A DNA stretch of 64,000 nt, from positions 2,666,001 through 2,730,000 of the forward strand of contig NZ_JAAQTL010000001.1 in assembly GCF_011742875.1 (NCBI RefSeq). The letters run 5' to 3'. Of the stretch, positions 45,665 through 53,087 are shown one piece after another (the first letter of the stretch is position 1; every line of letters begins with the position of its first letter). Under the pieces are notes generated by a model that did not search any database, had not been told where the DNA came from, and was given only the letters and a program-made list of their open reading frames with translations. This DNA is from Luteibacter yeojuensis (GTDB taxonomy: Bacteria; Pseudomonadota; Gammaproteobacteria; Xanthomonadales; Rhodanobacteraceae). The translations under genes and the position numbers were made by a program.

Positions 45665-48544
45665 TCACTTCGTGGCGTGGGTCGGTACCTGGCTGGCGTG
45701 CTTCGGCTTGACGGGATCGCCGTCGGCATCGACCACGTGCACCTCGCCAAGGTTCAACGCCCGGATGGGCGCCTCGATCTTGCGCAGGTCGCCCACGATC
45801 ACCCAGGTCAGTGCGTCCGGATGGATGACCTCGGACAACGCTCCCTCCGCGGCCTTGCGATCGACGCCTTCGATGCGCGACTTCAGCGTCTGCACGTAGT
45901 CGTCGGGCCGGTCGTATACGACGATGCCCGTCATCGCTCCGAGCACGGCGCCCGTGGTTTCGAAGCTGCCCGGCAGCGCGCGGACGCGTTGCGAGCGGAT
46001 CTTCGCGATCTCGTCGTCGGTCAGCGGCTTGGCACCGACGACAGCCTTCGCCTCCTTGAGGATTTCCGCAGCGGATTCGGCCGTCTTGTCGGTCTGTACC
46101 GGCGCGTAGATCAGCATCGGTCGCTGGCCCTGCGCATCGGAGAGCAGGCTGCCCGCGCCATAGGCCCAGCGCTTCTCCTCGCGCAGGTTCATGTTGAGGC
46201 GCGAGGTGAAGGTGCCGCCGAAGGCGCCGTTGGCGATGCCGAGGTCGAGGGCATTCTTCGCCTTCGTCGACGGCGCGATCAGGCCGGCGAGGATGAGCGA
46301 CTGCGGCGCGTCGGTGCGGTTGATGAGGAACACGCGGGGTTTCGCCTGGATGGCGACCTTGCCGACGTTCTTCTTCGGCACCGGCGTGCCCGGCGGGGTC
46401 CAGTCGCCGAACACCGCGTCCAGCTGAGGCAGGATCTTCGCCAGCGTGGTGTCGCCCGCGACCAGGATGCGCACGTTGTCCGGGCGCAGGAAATCGCGCT
46501 GGAACGCCTTCAGGTCGTCGGCCTTTAGTGAGGCGATCGCTTCCTCGGTGCCGCTGCCGGTAAACGGAATGCCGTAGGCATGGTGACGGCCGTAGAGCAG
46601 CGGCGGAAGCGTGCGCAGCGCCAGGCCCGTCGGCTCGGTCTTCTCCTGCGCGATGCCGGCCAGCCACTGTCCGCGGATGCGTTCGATGTCCTCGGGCTTG
46701 AAGGCCGGATGGCGCACGATGTCGGCGAACAGGGCCAGCGAAGGCTTCAGTTCCGCATTGAGCGCGTTGAGCCCGACCGCGCAGGTGTCCAGCGAGCAGT
46801 TCGAATCGACGAAGGCGCCGAGACGCTCCTTGCGCCGCGCCACCTCGACGGAGTCCAGCGACGTGGTGCTTTCCTCCAGCAGCGTGGAGGTGAAGCTGGC
46901 GGTGCCCAGCTTGCGGCCCTGGTCGGCGGCGTAACCCGCGTCGAAGAGCAACTGGATCTGGGTCACCGGAATGGTATGACGCTCGGCCAGCACGACCTCC
47001 ACGCCGTTCTTGAGCTTGCCTCGCTGGAGGGTCGGGAAGACGAGGTCGGGAAAGCTATTGACCGGGGGCACACCCTTGGAGCGATCCACGTCCGGCTTGG
47101 CGACCGTGTAGTCGGCGGCGTTGGGCAGCACCGCCGCGGGCTTCTTCCCGGAAGGACCGAGGCCCACGACCGCCTTGTCCTCCGCGGCGGGATCGAAGCC
47201 CGGACCGGCGGGAAGCACGGTCAGCGTGTAATCGCCCTTCGCGAGCCAGGTCTTCGAGGCCGACAGCACCGAAGCCACGGTGGCGGCCTGGGCCCGGGCC
47301 AGGTCCTTCTTGTACGCACCGGGATCGTTCCGGTACACCTGCCCCGCGGCCAGGATCGCGGCCTTGCCCGAACCGCCGACCTTCTCCAGGCCCCGGATGA
47401 AGCCGGCCGTGTTGACGACCTTGGCACGCGCCAGTTCGTCGTCGGTGGGGCCGTTGGCGAGGAAGGTCTTCCAGACGTCGGCGATGGCGGCTTCGACCTT
47501 CGCCGGATCCACGCCTTTCTTCACGTCGACGCTGAGCTGCACCTGGCTGGCCAGCGCGAACGGCGCGATGGCCACGCTCACGTCGTCGGCGAGCTTGTCC
47601 TGGTAGACGAGACGCTGGTAGAGGCGCGAGGTCTTGCCGCCGCCGAGGACGGTGGTGGCGAGGTCGAGCTGGATGGCGTCGTCGCTGCCCTGCTGCGGCA
47701 CCACCCACGTACGCACGATGCGTACCTGCGCGACCTGGTCGTGCTGCGTGCCGCGCGTGGACGTCTGCACCGGCGTGATCCACGGCTGCTGGCGCGGCAC
47801 CGGCGGGCCGGCGGGGATATCCCCGAAATATTTTTCGGCCTTGGCCTTCGCCTGGGCCACCGTGATGTCGCCGGCAAGCACGAGCGTGGTGTTCGCGGCG
47901 CCGTAATAGTCGTGGAACCACTTCTTCACGTCGGCAAGGGACGCCGCGTCGAGATCGGCCATCGAGCCGATGGTGTCGTGGTGGTAGGGATGGTCGGCGG
48001 GATAGGTGTTGAGCAGGATGTTCTCGTCCACGCGGCCGTAGGGACGGTTCTCGTCCTGCCGCTTCTCGTTCTGCACCACGCCGCGCTGCGTATCGAGTTC
48101 CTTCTGGCCGATGGCGCCCAGCAGGTGGCCCATGCGGTCCGATTCCATCCACAGGGCCATGTCGAGCGCCGTCGTGGGGACGGTCTCGAAGTAATTCGTG
48201 CGATCGAACCAGGTCGTGCCGTTCATGTCGGTGGCACCGGCCAGTTCGAACGGCTGGAAGTAAGTGCCCTTGTGGTTCTCCGAGCCGGAGAACATGAGGT
48301 GTTCGAAGAGATGGGCAAAGCCCGTCTTGCCGGCCGGTTCGTCGGCCGAGCCGACGTGGTACCAGATGCTGACGGCGACCACGGGTGCCTTGTGATCTTC
48401 GTGCACCACCACGGTGAGCCCGTTGGGCAGCTGGAAGCGGGTGTAAGCGATGTCGGGAATGGCGTCCGACGAAGCGGCGGTGGCGGACGCGGCACCGACC
48501 AGGGACATCAGCCCCGCGGCAAGCAGGGCGTAGCGATTCTTCAT
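45665..48544 (-). CDS. M16 family zinc peptidase (pitrilysin/insulinase type), copy 2
   Basis: 959 residues with signal peptide NRYALLAAGLMSLVGAASATA. The zinc motif is GFAHLFEHLMFSGSENH (HxxEH), and FERTNYFETVP-like FDRTNYFETVP supplies the distal ligand region. The second half, from VVLAERHTIPVTQIQLLFDA, is the inactive M16 domain. The frame is open 55 codons further upstream, but the signal peptide fixes the start. A periplasmic peptidase; the two genes flank a lipoprotein and look like an old duplication. Confidence 0.94.
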   Translation of the reverse strand: MKNRYALLAAGLMSLVGAASATAASSDAIPDIAYTRFQLPNGLTVVVHEDHKAPVVAVSIWYHVGSADEPAGKTGFAHLFEHLMFSGSENHKGTYFQPFELAGATDMNGTTWFDRTNYFETVPTTALDMALWMESDRMGHLLGAIGQKELDTQRGVVQNEKRQDENRPYGRVDENILLNTYPADHPYHHDTIGSMADLDAASLADVKKWFHDYYGAANTTLVLAGDITVAQAKAKAEKYFGDIPAGPPVPRQQPWITPVQTSTRGTQHDQVAQVRIVRTWVVPQQGSDDAIQLDLATTVLGGGKTSRLYQRLVYQDKLADDVSVAIAPFALASQVQLSVDVKKGVDPAKVEAAIADVWKTFLANGPTDDELARAKVVNTAGFIRGLEKVGGSGKAAILAAGQVYRNDPGAYKKDLARAQAATVASVLSASKTWLAKGDYTLTVLPAGPGFDPAAEDKAVVGLGPSGKKPAAVLPNAADYTVAKPDVDRSKGVPPVNSFPDLVFPTLQRGKLKNGVEVVLAERHTIPVTQIQLLFDAGYAADQGRKLGTASFTSTLLEESTTSLDSVEVARRKERLGAFVDSNCSLDTCAVGLNALNAELKPSLALFADIVRHPAFKPEDIERIRGQWLAGIAQEKTEPTGLALRTLPPLLYGRHHAYGIPFTGSGTEEAIASLKADDLKAFQRDFLRPDNVRILVAGDTTLAKILPQLDAVFGDWTPPGTPVPKKNVGKVAIQAKPRVFLINRTDAPQSLILAGLIAPSTKAKNALDLGIANGAFGGTFTSRLNMNLREEKRWAYGAGSLLSDAQGQRPMLIYAPVQTDKTAESAAEILKEAKAVVGAKPLTDDEIAKIRSQRVRALPGSFETTGAVLGAMTGIVVYDRPDDYVQTLKSRIEGVDRKAAEGALSEVIHPDALTWVIVGDLRKIEAPIRALNLGEVHVVDADGDPVKPKHASQVPTHATK

Positions 48545-48628
48545 GTACGACTCCTCAGGGCCTTCTTGGCCTCGACTCTCCCCTGAGGCTAGCCCGCGCC
48601 GTCCGTCGGGCGCAATCGGTCTTCCGCC

Positions 48629-48649
48629 CCGGACACGGACGCTGTCCGG
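48629..48649. promoter_or_regulatory. Upstream dyad 1, candidate enhancer site
   Basis: CCGGACA (48629-48635) and TGTCCGG (48643-48649) form a perfect 7-bp inverted repeat with a 7-nt spacer, centred about 100 bp upstream of the sigma-54 -24 element. The TGTCC half-site is shared with dyad 2, as expected for tandem sites of a sigma-54 activator. Confidence 0.5.
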
Positions 48650-48663
48650 AAGACCCCGGTCAG

Positions 48664-48675
48664 TGTCCGCGGACA
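48664..48675. promoter_or_regulatory. Upstream dyad 2, candidate enhancer site
   Basis: TGTCCGCGGACA is a perfect 12-bp palindrome, 65 bp upstream of the -24 element and sharing TGTCC/GGACA half-sites with dyad 1. Confidence 0.5.
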
Positions 48676-48740
48676 GCGGGGCACGCGGGGACGACCTGAC
48701 AAACCTCATGCGAATCAGTTGATTGCGCGCTCTTAAAAGC

Positions 48741-48755
48741 TGGCACGGCGTTTGC
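48741..48755 (+). promoter_or_regulatory. Sigma-54 (RpoN) promoter
   Basis: TGGCAC (48741-48746), a 5-nt spacer, then TTGC (48752-48755) match the -24/-12 consensus TGGCAC-N5-TTGCW except for the final base (C). The predicted start near 48767 leaves about 48 nt of leader before the first small gene. Strand and spacing point to the tandem small membrane proteins as targets. Confidence 0.8.
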
Positions 48756-48814
48756 CTTACTAGTCATGCCAGGCCGGTGGTCCCTTCCACCCGGCAACCG
48801 ACGAGGAGAACGCC

Positions 48815-48898
48815 ATGAAATACGAAATGCTGATGCTCCGCAGCCTGCTGATCACCACGATGCTGATCTGCGGCCTGACCCTCGGTCAGATGTTCTGA
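48815..48898 (+). CDS. Tiny membrane peptide, tandem copy 1
   Basis: 27 residues: MKYEMLMLRSLL, a hydrophobic segment, and a GLTLGQMF end. It forms one short transmembrane helix (about residues 8-25). CGAGGAGAACGCC supplies a strong ribosome-binding site (GAGGAG, 7 nt before ATG). The downstream gene encodes a clearly related peptide, which argues that both are real despite their size. No known family recognised. It lies 60 nt downstream of the sigma-54 promoter. Confidence 0.65.
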   Translation: MKYEMLMLRSLLITTMLICGLTLGQMF

Positions 48899-48934
48899 CC
48901 GATCCGCATGAACACGATGCAAGGAAACGACCCC

Positions 48935-49132
48935 ATGAAACACGAACTCCTGATGCTGCGCAGCCTGCTGGTCGCCTCGCTGCTCGTCTGCGGGCTGATC
49001 CTGGGCAACATGCTCACCTACACCGGCGAACCCATCCAGCTCGCCAACCTGGGGGCCGCGAGTACCGGCACCACCGCCACGGCCTGCACCCTGCCGCCGG
49101 ACGGCGTCGTCTGCCCCTTCGCGGCCTCATAA
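48935..49132 (+). CDS. Small membrane protein, tandem copy 2
   Basis: 65 residues. The first 27 (MKHELLMLRSLL ... CGLILGNML) align with the preceding 27-residue peptide position for position. A 38-residue extension, rich in small and polar residues and with two cysteines (TACTLPPDGVVCPFAAS), follows the helix. An AAGGAAACG site precedes this ATG; ATG 48908 would add nine residues but breaks the match with copy 1. It is probably a single-pass inner-membrane protein in a sigma-54-dependent bicistron. Function is unknown. Confidence 0.7.
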   Translation: MKHELLMLRSLLVASLLVCGLILGNMLTYTGEPIQLANLGAASTGTTATACTLPPDGVVCPFAAS

Positions 49133-49139
49133 TGGGCGC

Positions 49140-49607
49140 ATGCCCCACGTCATCCTGTTCCGACCTGAGATCCCGCCCAATACGGGCAACGTCATCCGCC
49201 TTTGCGCCAACACCGGCGCGGCTTTGCACCTCGTGCGACCGCTTGGCTTCGAGCTGGACGACACCCGCCTGCGCCGCGCCGGACTGGATTACCACGAGTT
49301 CGCCCGCGTCGCCGTCCACGACGACCTCGACGCCTGCCTCGCCGCCATCGGACCGACACGCGTCTTCGCCTTCTCGACCCGGGGCCGGCGCCTGCATACC
49401 GACGTGGCCTTCGAAGAAAACGACGCGCTGCTCTTCGGTTGCGAAACCGCCGGCCTGCCCGACGAGGTGATCGACGCCATTCCCGAAGCGCGGCGCATCC
49501 GCCTGCCCATGCGCCCGGGCAATCGCAGCCTCAACCTTTCCAATGCGGTGGCCGTGGCAGTGTTCGAAGCCTGGCGGCAGGCCGGCTTCGACGGCGCCGC
49601 CGACTAA
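49140..49607 (+). CDS. trmL: tRNA (cytidine(34)-2'-O)-methyltransferase TrmL
   Basis: A 155-residue SPOUT methyltransferase that 2'-O-methylates the wobble base of tRNA-Leu. N-terminal MPHVILFRPEIPPNTGNVIRL, LLFGCETAGLP and the knot motif RLPMRPGNRSLNLSNAVAVA are diagnostic. The start lies 7 nt after the preceding small gene stop, so it could be read from the sigma-54 transcript as well as its own promoter. Confidence 0.96.
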   Translation: MPHVILFRPEIPPNTGNVIRLCANTGAALHLVRPLGFELDDTRLRRAGLDYHEFARVAVHDDLDACLAAIGPTRVFAFSTRGRRLHTDVAFEENDALLFGCETAGLPDEVIDAIPEARRIRLPMRPGNRSLNLSNAVAVAVFEAWRQAGFDGAAD

Positions 49608-49621
49608 GCGAGCCGCCCCGG

Positions 49622-49918
49622 CTAGTCCGCCGGAGACGTGATGGCCTCTCTGAGTTCCACCGCCACACACGCATGCGCCTGCGCCGCGCATTCGAGTCCA
49701 AGCTGCATCAGCACATCGATGCCTTCCAGCGAATGCGCCATCTTCTGACTGTTCACGGCTTCCGCCTCGTGGATCAGGTCGGCCAGCATCGCGGTCAACC
49801 CACGCGCATAGCGCAGCAACTCGGTGCCCTCATTCCATAGCGCGTGCGCCGACGCCGCAGGATCGATCCGCAAACAACTGCCGCCTTCCACACAACCTTC
49901 ATGCTTCAACAAAGACAT
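49622..49918 (-). CDS. Small hypothetical helical protein
   Basis: 98 residues, largely helical, with cysteines (HEGCVEGGSCLRID, LGLECAAQAHACVAVEL). The layout, with an N-terminal loop followed by a two-helix Ala/Leu-rich domain (LLRYARGLTAMLADLIHEAE), recalls the small DUF3077/DUF6124-type proteins of Pseudomonas, but I cannot confirm it. ATG 49918 is chosen because GGAGGA ends 6 nt before it; ATGs at 49924 and 49939 overlap or precede that site. Convergent with trmL. Confidence 0.65.
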   Translation of the reverse strand: MSLLKHEGCVEGGSCLRIDPAASAHALWNEGTELLRYARGLTAMLADLIHEAEAVNSQKMAHSLEGIDVLMQLGLECAAQAHACVAVELREAITSPAD

Positions 49919-50624
49919 ACCCATTCCTCCATGCAACACGCCCCTGTAGGAGCCGCTACAGCGGCGAGGGGTGCTCGCAAAAACACAACAAAACCGCCCT
50001 TCATCCCAGATGCGACACGCCCCCCAAAAAGCGACGTGCCGCGATGGAACAAAACGAAACCAACGGCCTCAAGGTTTCACCGGCAGCCCGTGCCCGGGCG
50101 CCGGATCGTTTCGGTGACAAAGTGGATGGCAGGCTCCGTCAGCCCACTCGACCGGCCACACAGCTACGCGCCGGGTGGCACGGCTAAGAAAAATCGGAAG
50201 CGGCGAACGGCCCTGCCGTTCGTCAACCGGCTCTATCGGGGGGATAGACGACCCGGTAACCGGTAAGGGTGCCGTCGGTGGGGAACCGGTGGGCGGGGGA
50301 GTGCCGTAGAATGGTCATAGCGGTCAATCAACGTAGTGGTTGGTTGGACGTTAGCGGGCCTCGTGGTGTTGTCGCACCCTTGGCCCGCGCTCTTCACCGC
50401 AACGAAGCGATGGTTGCCTGCGCAGCGATTACGATTCCGAGTGCAGGCAACGACGACAGGCTACCGCGTCGTATCCGCCTTGTCTCTAGCTTCGTGCACT
50501 TTTCCGATTCTTCTTGGCTGTCGTCCGATGCGTCAGAAGTCCGTCGGATTTTTCAGATTTCTTCCAAAGCCAACCTGCCGTTGACGTAGCTAGCATCCTC
50601 CCGTATCCGCACGGGAGGTTCCTC
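49919..50624. other. Long spacer between core genes and the VirD4 module
   Basis: About 700 nt. It holds one REP arm at 49945. A 47-codon frame at 50044-50187 (MEQNETNGLKVSPAARARAP...) has no good ribosome-binding site, and frames near 50269-50589 have no convincing protein features. I call none of these genes. Composition shifts toward lower GC from about 50400 on, consistent with the edge of an acquired module. The last part (GGGAGG at 50613-50618) is the ribosome-binding site of virD4. Confidence 0.5.
49945..49968 (+). repeat. REP-like single arm, copy D
   Basis: One 24-nt arm, TGTAGGAGCCGC followed by TACAGCGGCGAG, without an inverted partner nearby. It sits just upstream of the small hypothetical gene that reads away from it. 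Confidence 0.8.
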
Positions 50625-52457
50625 ATGCACGCATGGAAGGCGGTCGGCGCCGTCATCGCAACGTCGGCCGCCCTCGCCGGCGCGGCCTATGGCTCCGGCT
50701 ATCTGATTTACCTGTTGCTCGGTATCGACGCGCCGGTGGAGTGGCATACCGCGTGGCGCTACATGCAAGTCATCGACGAACCGCCGTACCAGCCGTATGC
50801 GTGGCGCATCAAGCTCGGCATCGGCCTGGGTTGTGGGCTGTCCTTCCTTGCCTGGTGCGCGGTCATGTGGCCGCTCGCGAAGTCGCTTTTCGGACCCAGC
50901 GCGGACAACGCATCGACCCACGGCGATGCCCGCTTCGCCACACTGGCCGACATCGAGAAGGCCGGCCTGCTGAAGCGCACGGACGAGAGCATCCTCATCG
51001 GCAAGTTCCAGGGCCACGAACTCTGGCTGAATGGTGCGCAGCACGTCATCAACATCAGCCCCACCCGCTCGGGCAAGACCGCGAGCGTCGCCAAGCCGGC
51101 CGGGCTGACGTACGCCCAATCCATGGTGATGCTCGACGTCAAGGGCGAACTCTACGAAGCCACCAGCGGCTATCGTGAGGCAGAAGGCGATCTGATCCGG
51201 GTCTGGGCGCCGTATAACGAGAAAGGCGAGACCCACCGCTTCAATCCGATGACGGTGCTGGATGGCATGGACCCCGGCAAGCGTATCGGCGAAATCCAGA
51301 CCATCGCGGCCATCCTCTATCCCGACGCCCCGGGGCAGGATCCGTTCTGGTCGTCGCAAAGCCGTGCCGCGTTCACGGCGTTTACCTCATACATGTTCGA
51401 AGCGTGGGACCACGATCTGGCAGCGGCACAAGGCCCGAAACCGAACAGCAACGCCTCCGACAGGTTTCCCTCCTTCGAACGCATCTTGCGCCTGTCCAGC
51501 GGCGAGCGTCAGGGCGGTACGAAGGCGTTGCTGTATTCCGTCCTGAAAGACACCTCCATGACCTTCGTGAGCGTGCAGACACGCACGGTGTTCGCCAACC
51601 TCGCCGGCCTGGCCGAGCAGACGTTCTCGTCGGTCATCGCCTGCATGCAGGCACCGCTCCAGCAGTTCCTCAGCCCGATCCTCGCGGCCGCCACAAATGC
51701 CACGGATATCGACGTGAAGAGCCTGCGCCGGCGGCTGACCACGCTCTTCGTCAATATCCCGACGAATAAGCTGGACGAAAGCAGCAAGCTGCTGAACATC
51801 TTCTTCAGCACGGTCATCGGCAACAACCTGGACAAGCAGTTGGTCGAGGAGCCCGGCCTGAAATACCAGGTGCTGATGCTTATGGACGAATTCACCGCCA
51901 TGGGCCGGGTGGATGTATGGGCCAAGCGTATATCGATCGCGGCCAGCTACGGTGTGCGCGACCTGTGCATCATCCAGAGCCGTGCGCAGTTGAACGGTAC
52001 CTATGGCGAGAACGACGCGCAGAACTTCATCACCAACCACGGCGCGCAGATCGTCTTCGCACCGCGCGAACAGGCCGACGCCAACACCTACAGCGAAATG
52101 CTGGGCTACCGAACGGTGCTCAAGCAGCAACGCAGCACCAGCCGGGGCCAGGGCGGAACCCAGGTGTCGACCAGCTATGTCGAAGAACGCCGCGCCCTGC
52201 TCCTGCCGCAGGAGGTCAAGGAACTGCCGGCGGACGACGAGCTGATCTTTTTAGAAGGTTGCAAGCCCATCCGCGCGCAGAAGAACTGGTTCTTCAAGGA
52301 CAAGGTGCTCCAGCAGCGGGCAAACATGCCACCCGCATGCATCGTGCGGGATCCGGAGCCTGACGTCGTGCAGGCATCCTATGCTGTCCAGAAGTCGAAA
52401 AGTGGGCCGATGAGGGCGGCGTTGGCAGAAGGCACACGCCAAGAGGTGGTGGCATAA
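50625..52457 (+). CDS. virD4: Type IV secretion coupling protein VirD4
   Basis: 610 residues. Two N-terminal membrane helices (AVIATSAALAGAAYGSGYLIYLLL and LGIGLGCGLSFLAWCAVMWPLA) are followed by the cytosolic AAA+ ATPase: HGDARFATLADIEKAGLL, Walker A INISPTRSGKTAS near residue 145, MVMLDVKGELYEATSGYR, Walker B VLMLMDEFTAMGR near 420 and IIQSRAQLNGTYG. It recruits effectors to the T4SS channel; in Xanthomonadales its all-alpha domain binds XVIPCD signals. The start at MHAWKAVGAV follows GGGAGGTTCCTC. It is the first gene of a three-gene operon with a putative immunity protein and an effector (3-nt gap to the next). Confidence 0.94.
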   Translation: MHAWKAVGAVIATSAALAGAAYGSGYLIYLLLGIDAPVEWHTAWRYMQVIDEPPYQPYAWRIKLGIGLGCGLSFLAWCAVMWPLAKSLFGPSADNASTHGDARFATLADIEKAGLLKRTDESILIGKFQGHELWLNGAQHVINISPTRSGKTASVAKPAGLTYAQSMVMLDVKGELYEATSGYREAEGDLIRVWAPYNEKGETHRFNPMTVLDGMDPGKRIGEIQTIAAILYPDAPGQDPFWSSQSRAAFTAFTSYMFEAWDHDLAAAQGPKPNSNASDRFPSFERILRLSSGERQGGTKALLYSVLKDTSMTFVSVQTRTVFANLAGLAEQTFSSVIACMQAPLQQFLSPILAAATNATDIDVKSLRRRLTTLFVNIPTNKLDESSKLLNIFFSTVIGNNLDKQLVEEPGLKYQVLMLMDEFTAMGRVDVWAKRISIAASYGVRDLCIIQSRAQLNGTYGENDAQNFITNHGAQIVFAPREQADANTYSEMLGYRTVLKQQRSTSRGQGGTQVSTSYVEERRALLLPQEVKELPADDELIFLEGCKPIRAQKNWFFKDKVLQQRANMPPACIVRDPEPDVVQASYAVQKSKSGPMRAALAEGTRQEVVA

Positions 52458-52460
52458 GCC

Positions 52461-53069
52461 ATGAAGACGCATGGAATCGCCGTCATGGCGTTGTTGTTGA
52501 CCGCCGTGGCGCTTACCGCCTGCTCACCAGCCTCACCGACGCTGAAAAGCGATGAGGACAGGCTGCGAGCGGAACTCAACCTCAAGCCGGCGAAATGGCC
52601 GCTGAAGTTCAAGGAGCACACATTTATTCCGCTCTGCTACAGCACGTTGGCGTGCAAGGTCTCGTACGCAGGCCCCCCGTGGATCGATGACAAGCCGTCG
52701 CCACCTTCTTCCACGTACGGGCCGAAATACCTCGATCACATCATGGGCGGCCACGTCGGTATCAGCAATTTCCCCGATCCTGCGGAAGTCACCTGGCGTT
52801 CGATGGATGGCGTCGAACACAAAGCTCTTATCGACATTGGTGCGATCTTTCGCGATCGCGTGGTCCGGCACAACGTGCCGAGGGAGGAAGTGGCCGAGCT
52901 TGTCCATGGCAAGTTGAGCGGCAACCCCCTCATTCTCCTGGAGGTCAACGATCGAACGATTCGCGTCTATATGCGGGCATTTATTCCCACCAAGCATTTG
53001 AGCGATCCGGACAATCCGCTTAGTGATCGCCGCGATGAACTAGTCCTCGCCAGAACCTACCAGTACTGA
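52461..53069 (+). CDS. Putative immunity lipoprotein of the Tle1-like effector
   Basis: 202 residues. The signal peptide MALLLTAVALTACSPAS has lipobox LTAC, placing the protein in a periplasm-facing membrane. Segments WIDDKPSPPSSTYGPKYLDH, VTWRSMDGVEHKALIDIGAIF and ILLEVNDRTIRVYMRAF resemble lipoproteins encoded beside Tle1/DUF2235 phospholipase effectors, which block the lipase in the producing cell. Immunity function is inferred from position (immediately before the effector) and lipidation. GC is lower than in neighbours. Confidence 0.78.
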   Translation: MKTHGIAVMALLLTAVALTACSPASPTLKSDEDRLRAELNLKPAKWPLKFKEHTFIPLCYSTLACKVSYAGPPWIDDKPSPPSSTYGPKYLDHIMGGHVGISNFPDPAEVTWRSMDGVEHKALIDIGAIFRDRVVRHNVPREEVAELVHGKLSGNPLILLEVNDRTIRVYMRAFIPTKHLSDPDNPLSDRRDELVLARTYQY

Positions 53070-53087
53070 ACATAAGGAACATGATCC

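Noticed and set aside
50269..50589. Open frames in the spacer before virD4
   Set aside because: No ribosome-binding site or family features; hydrophobic stretches look accidental.
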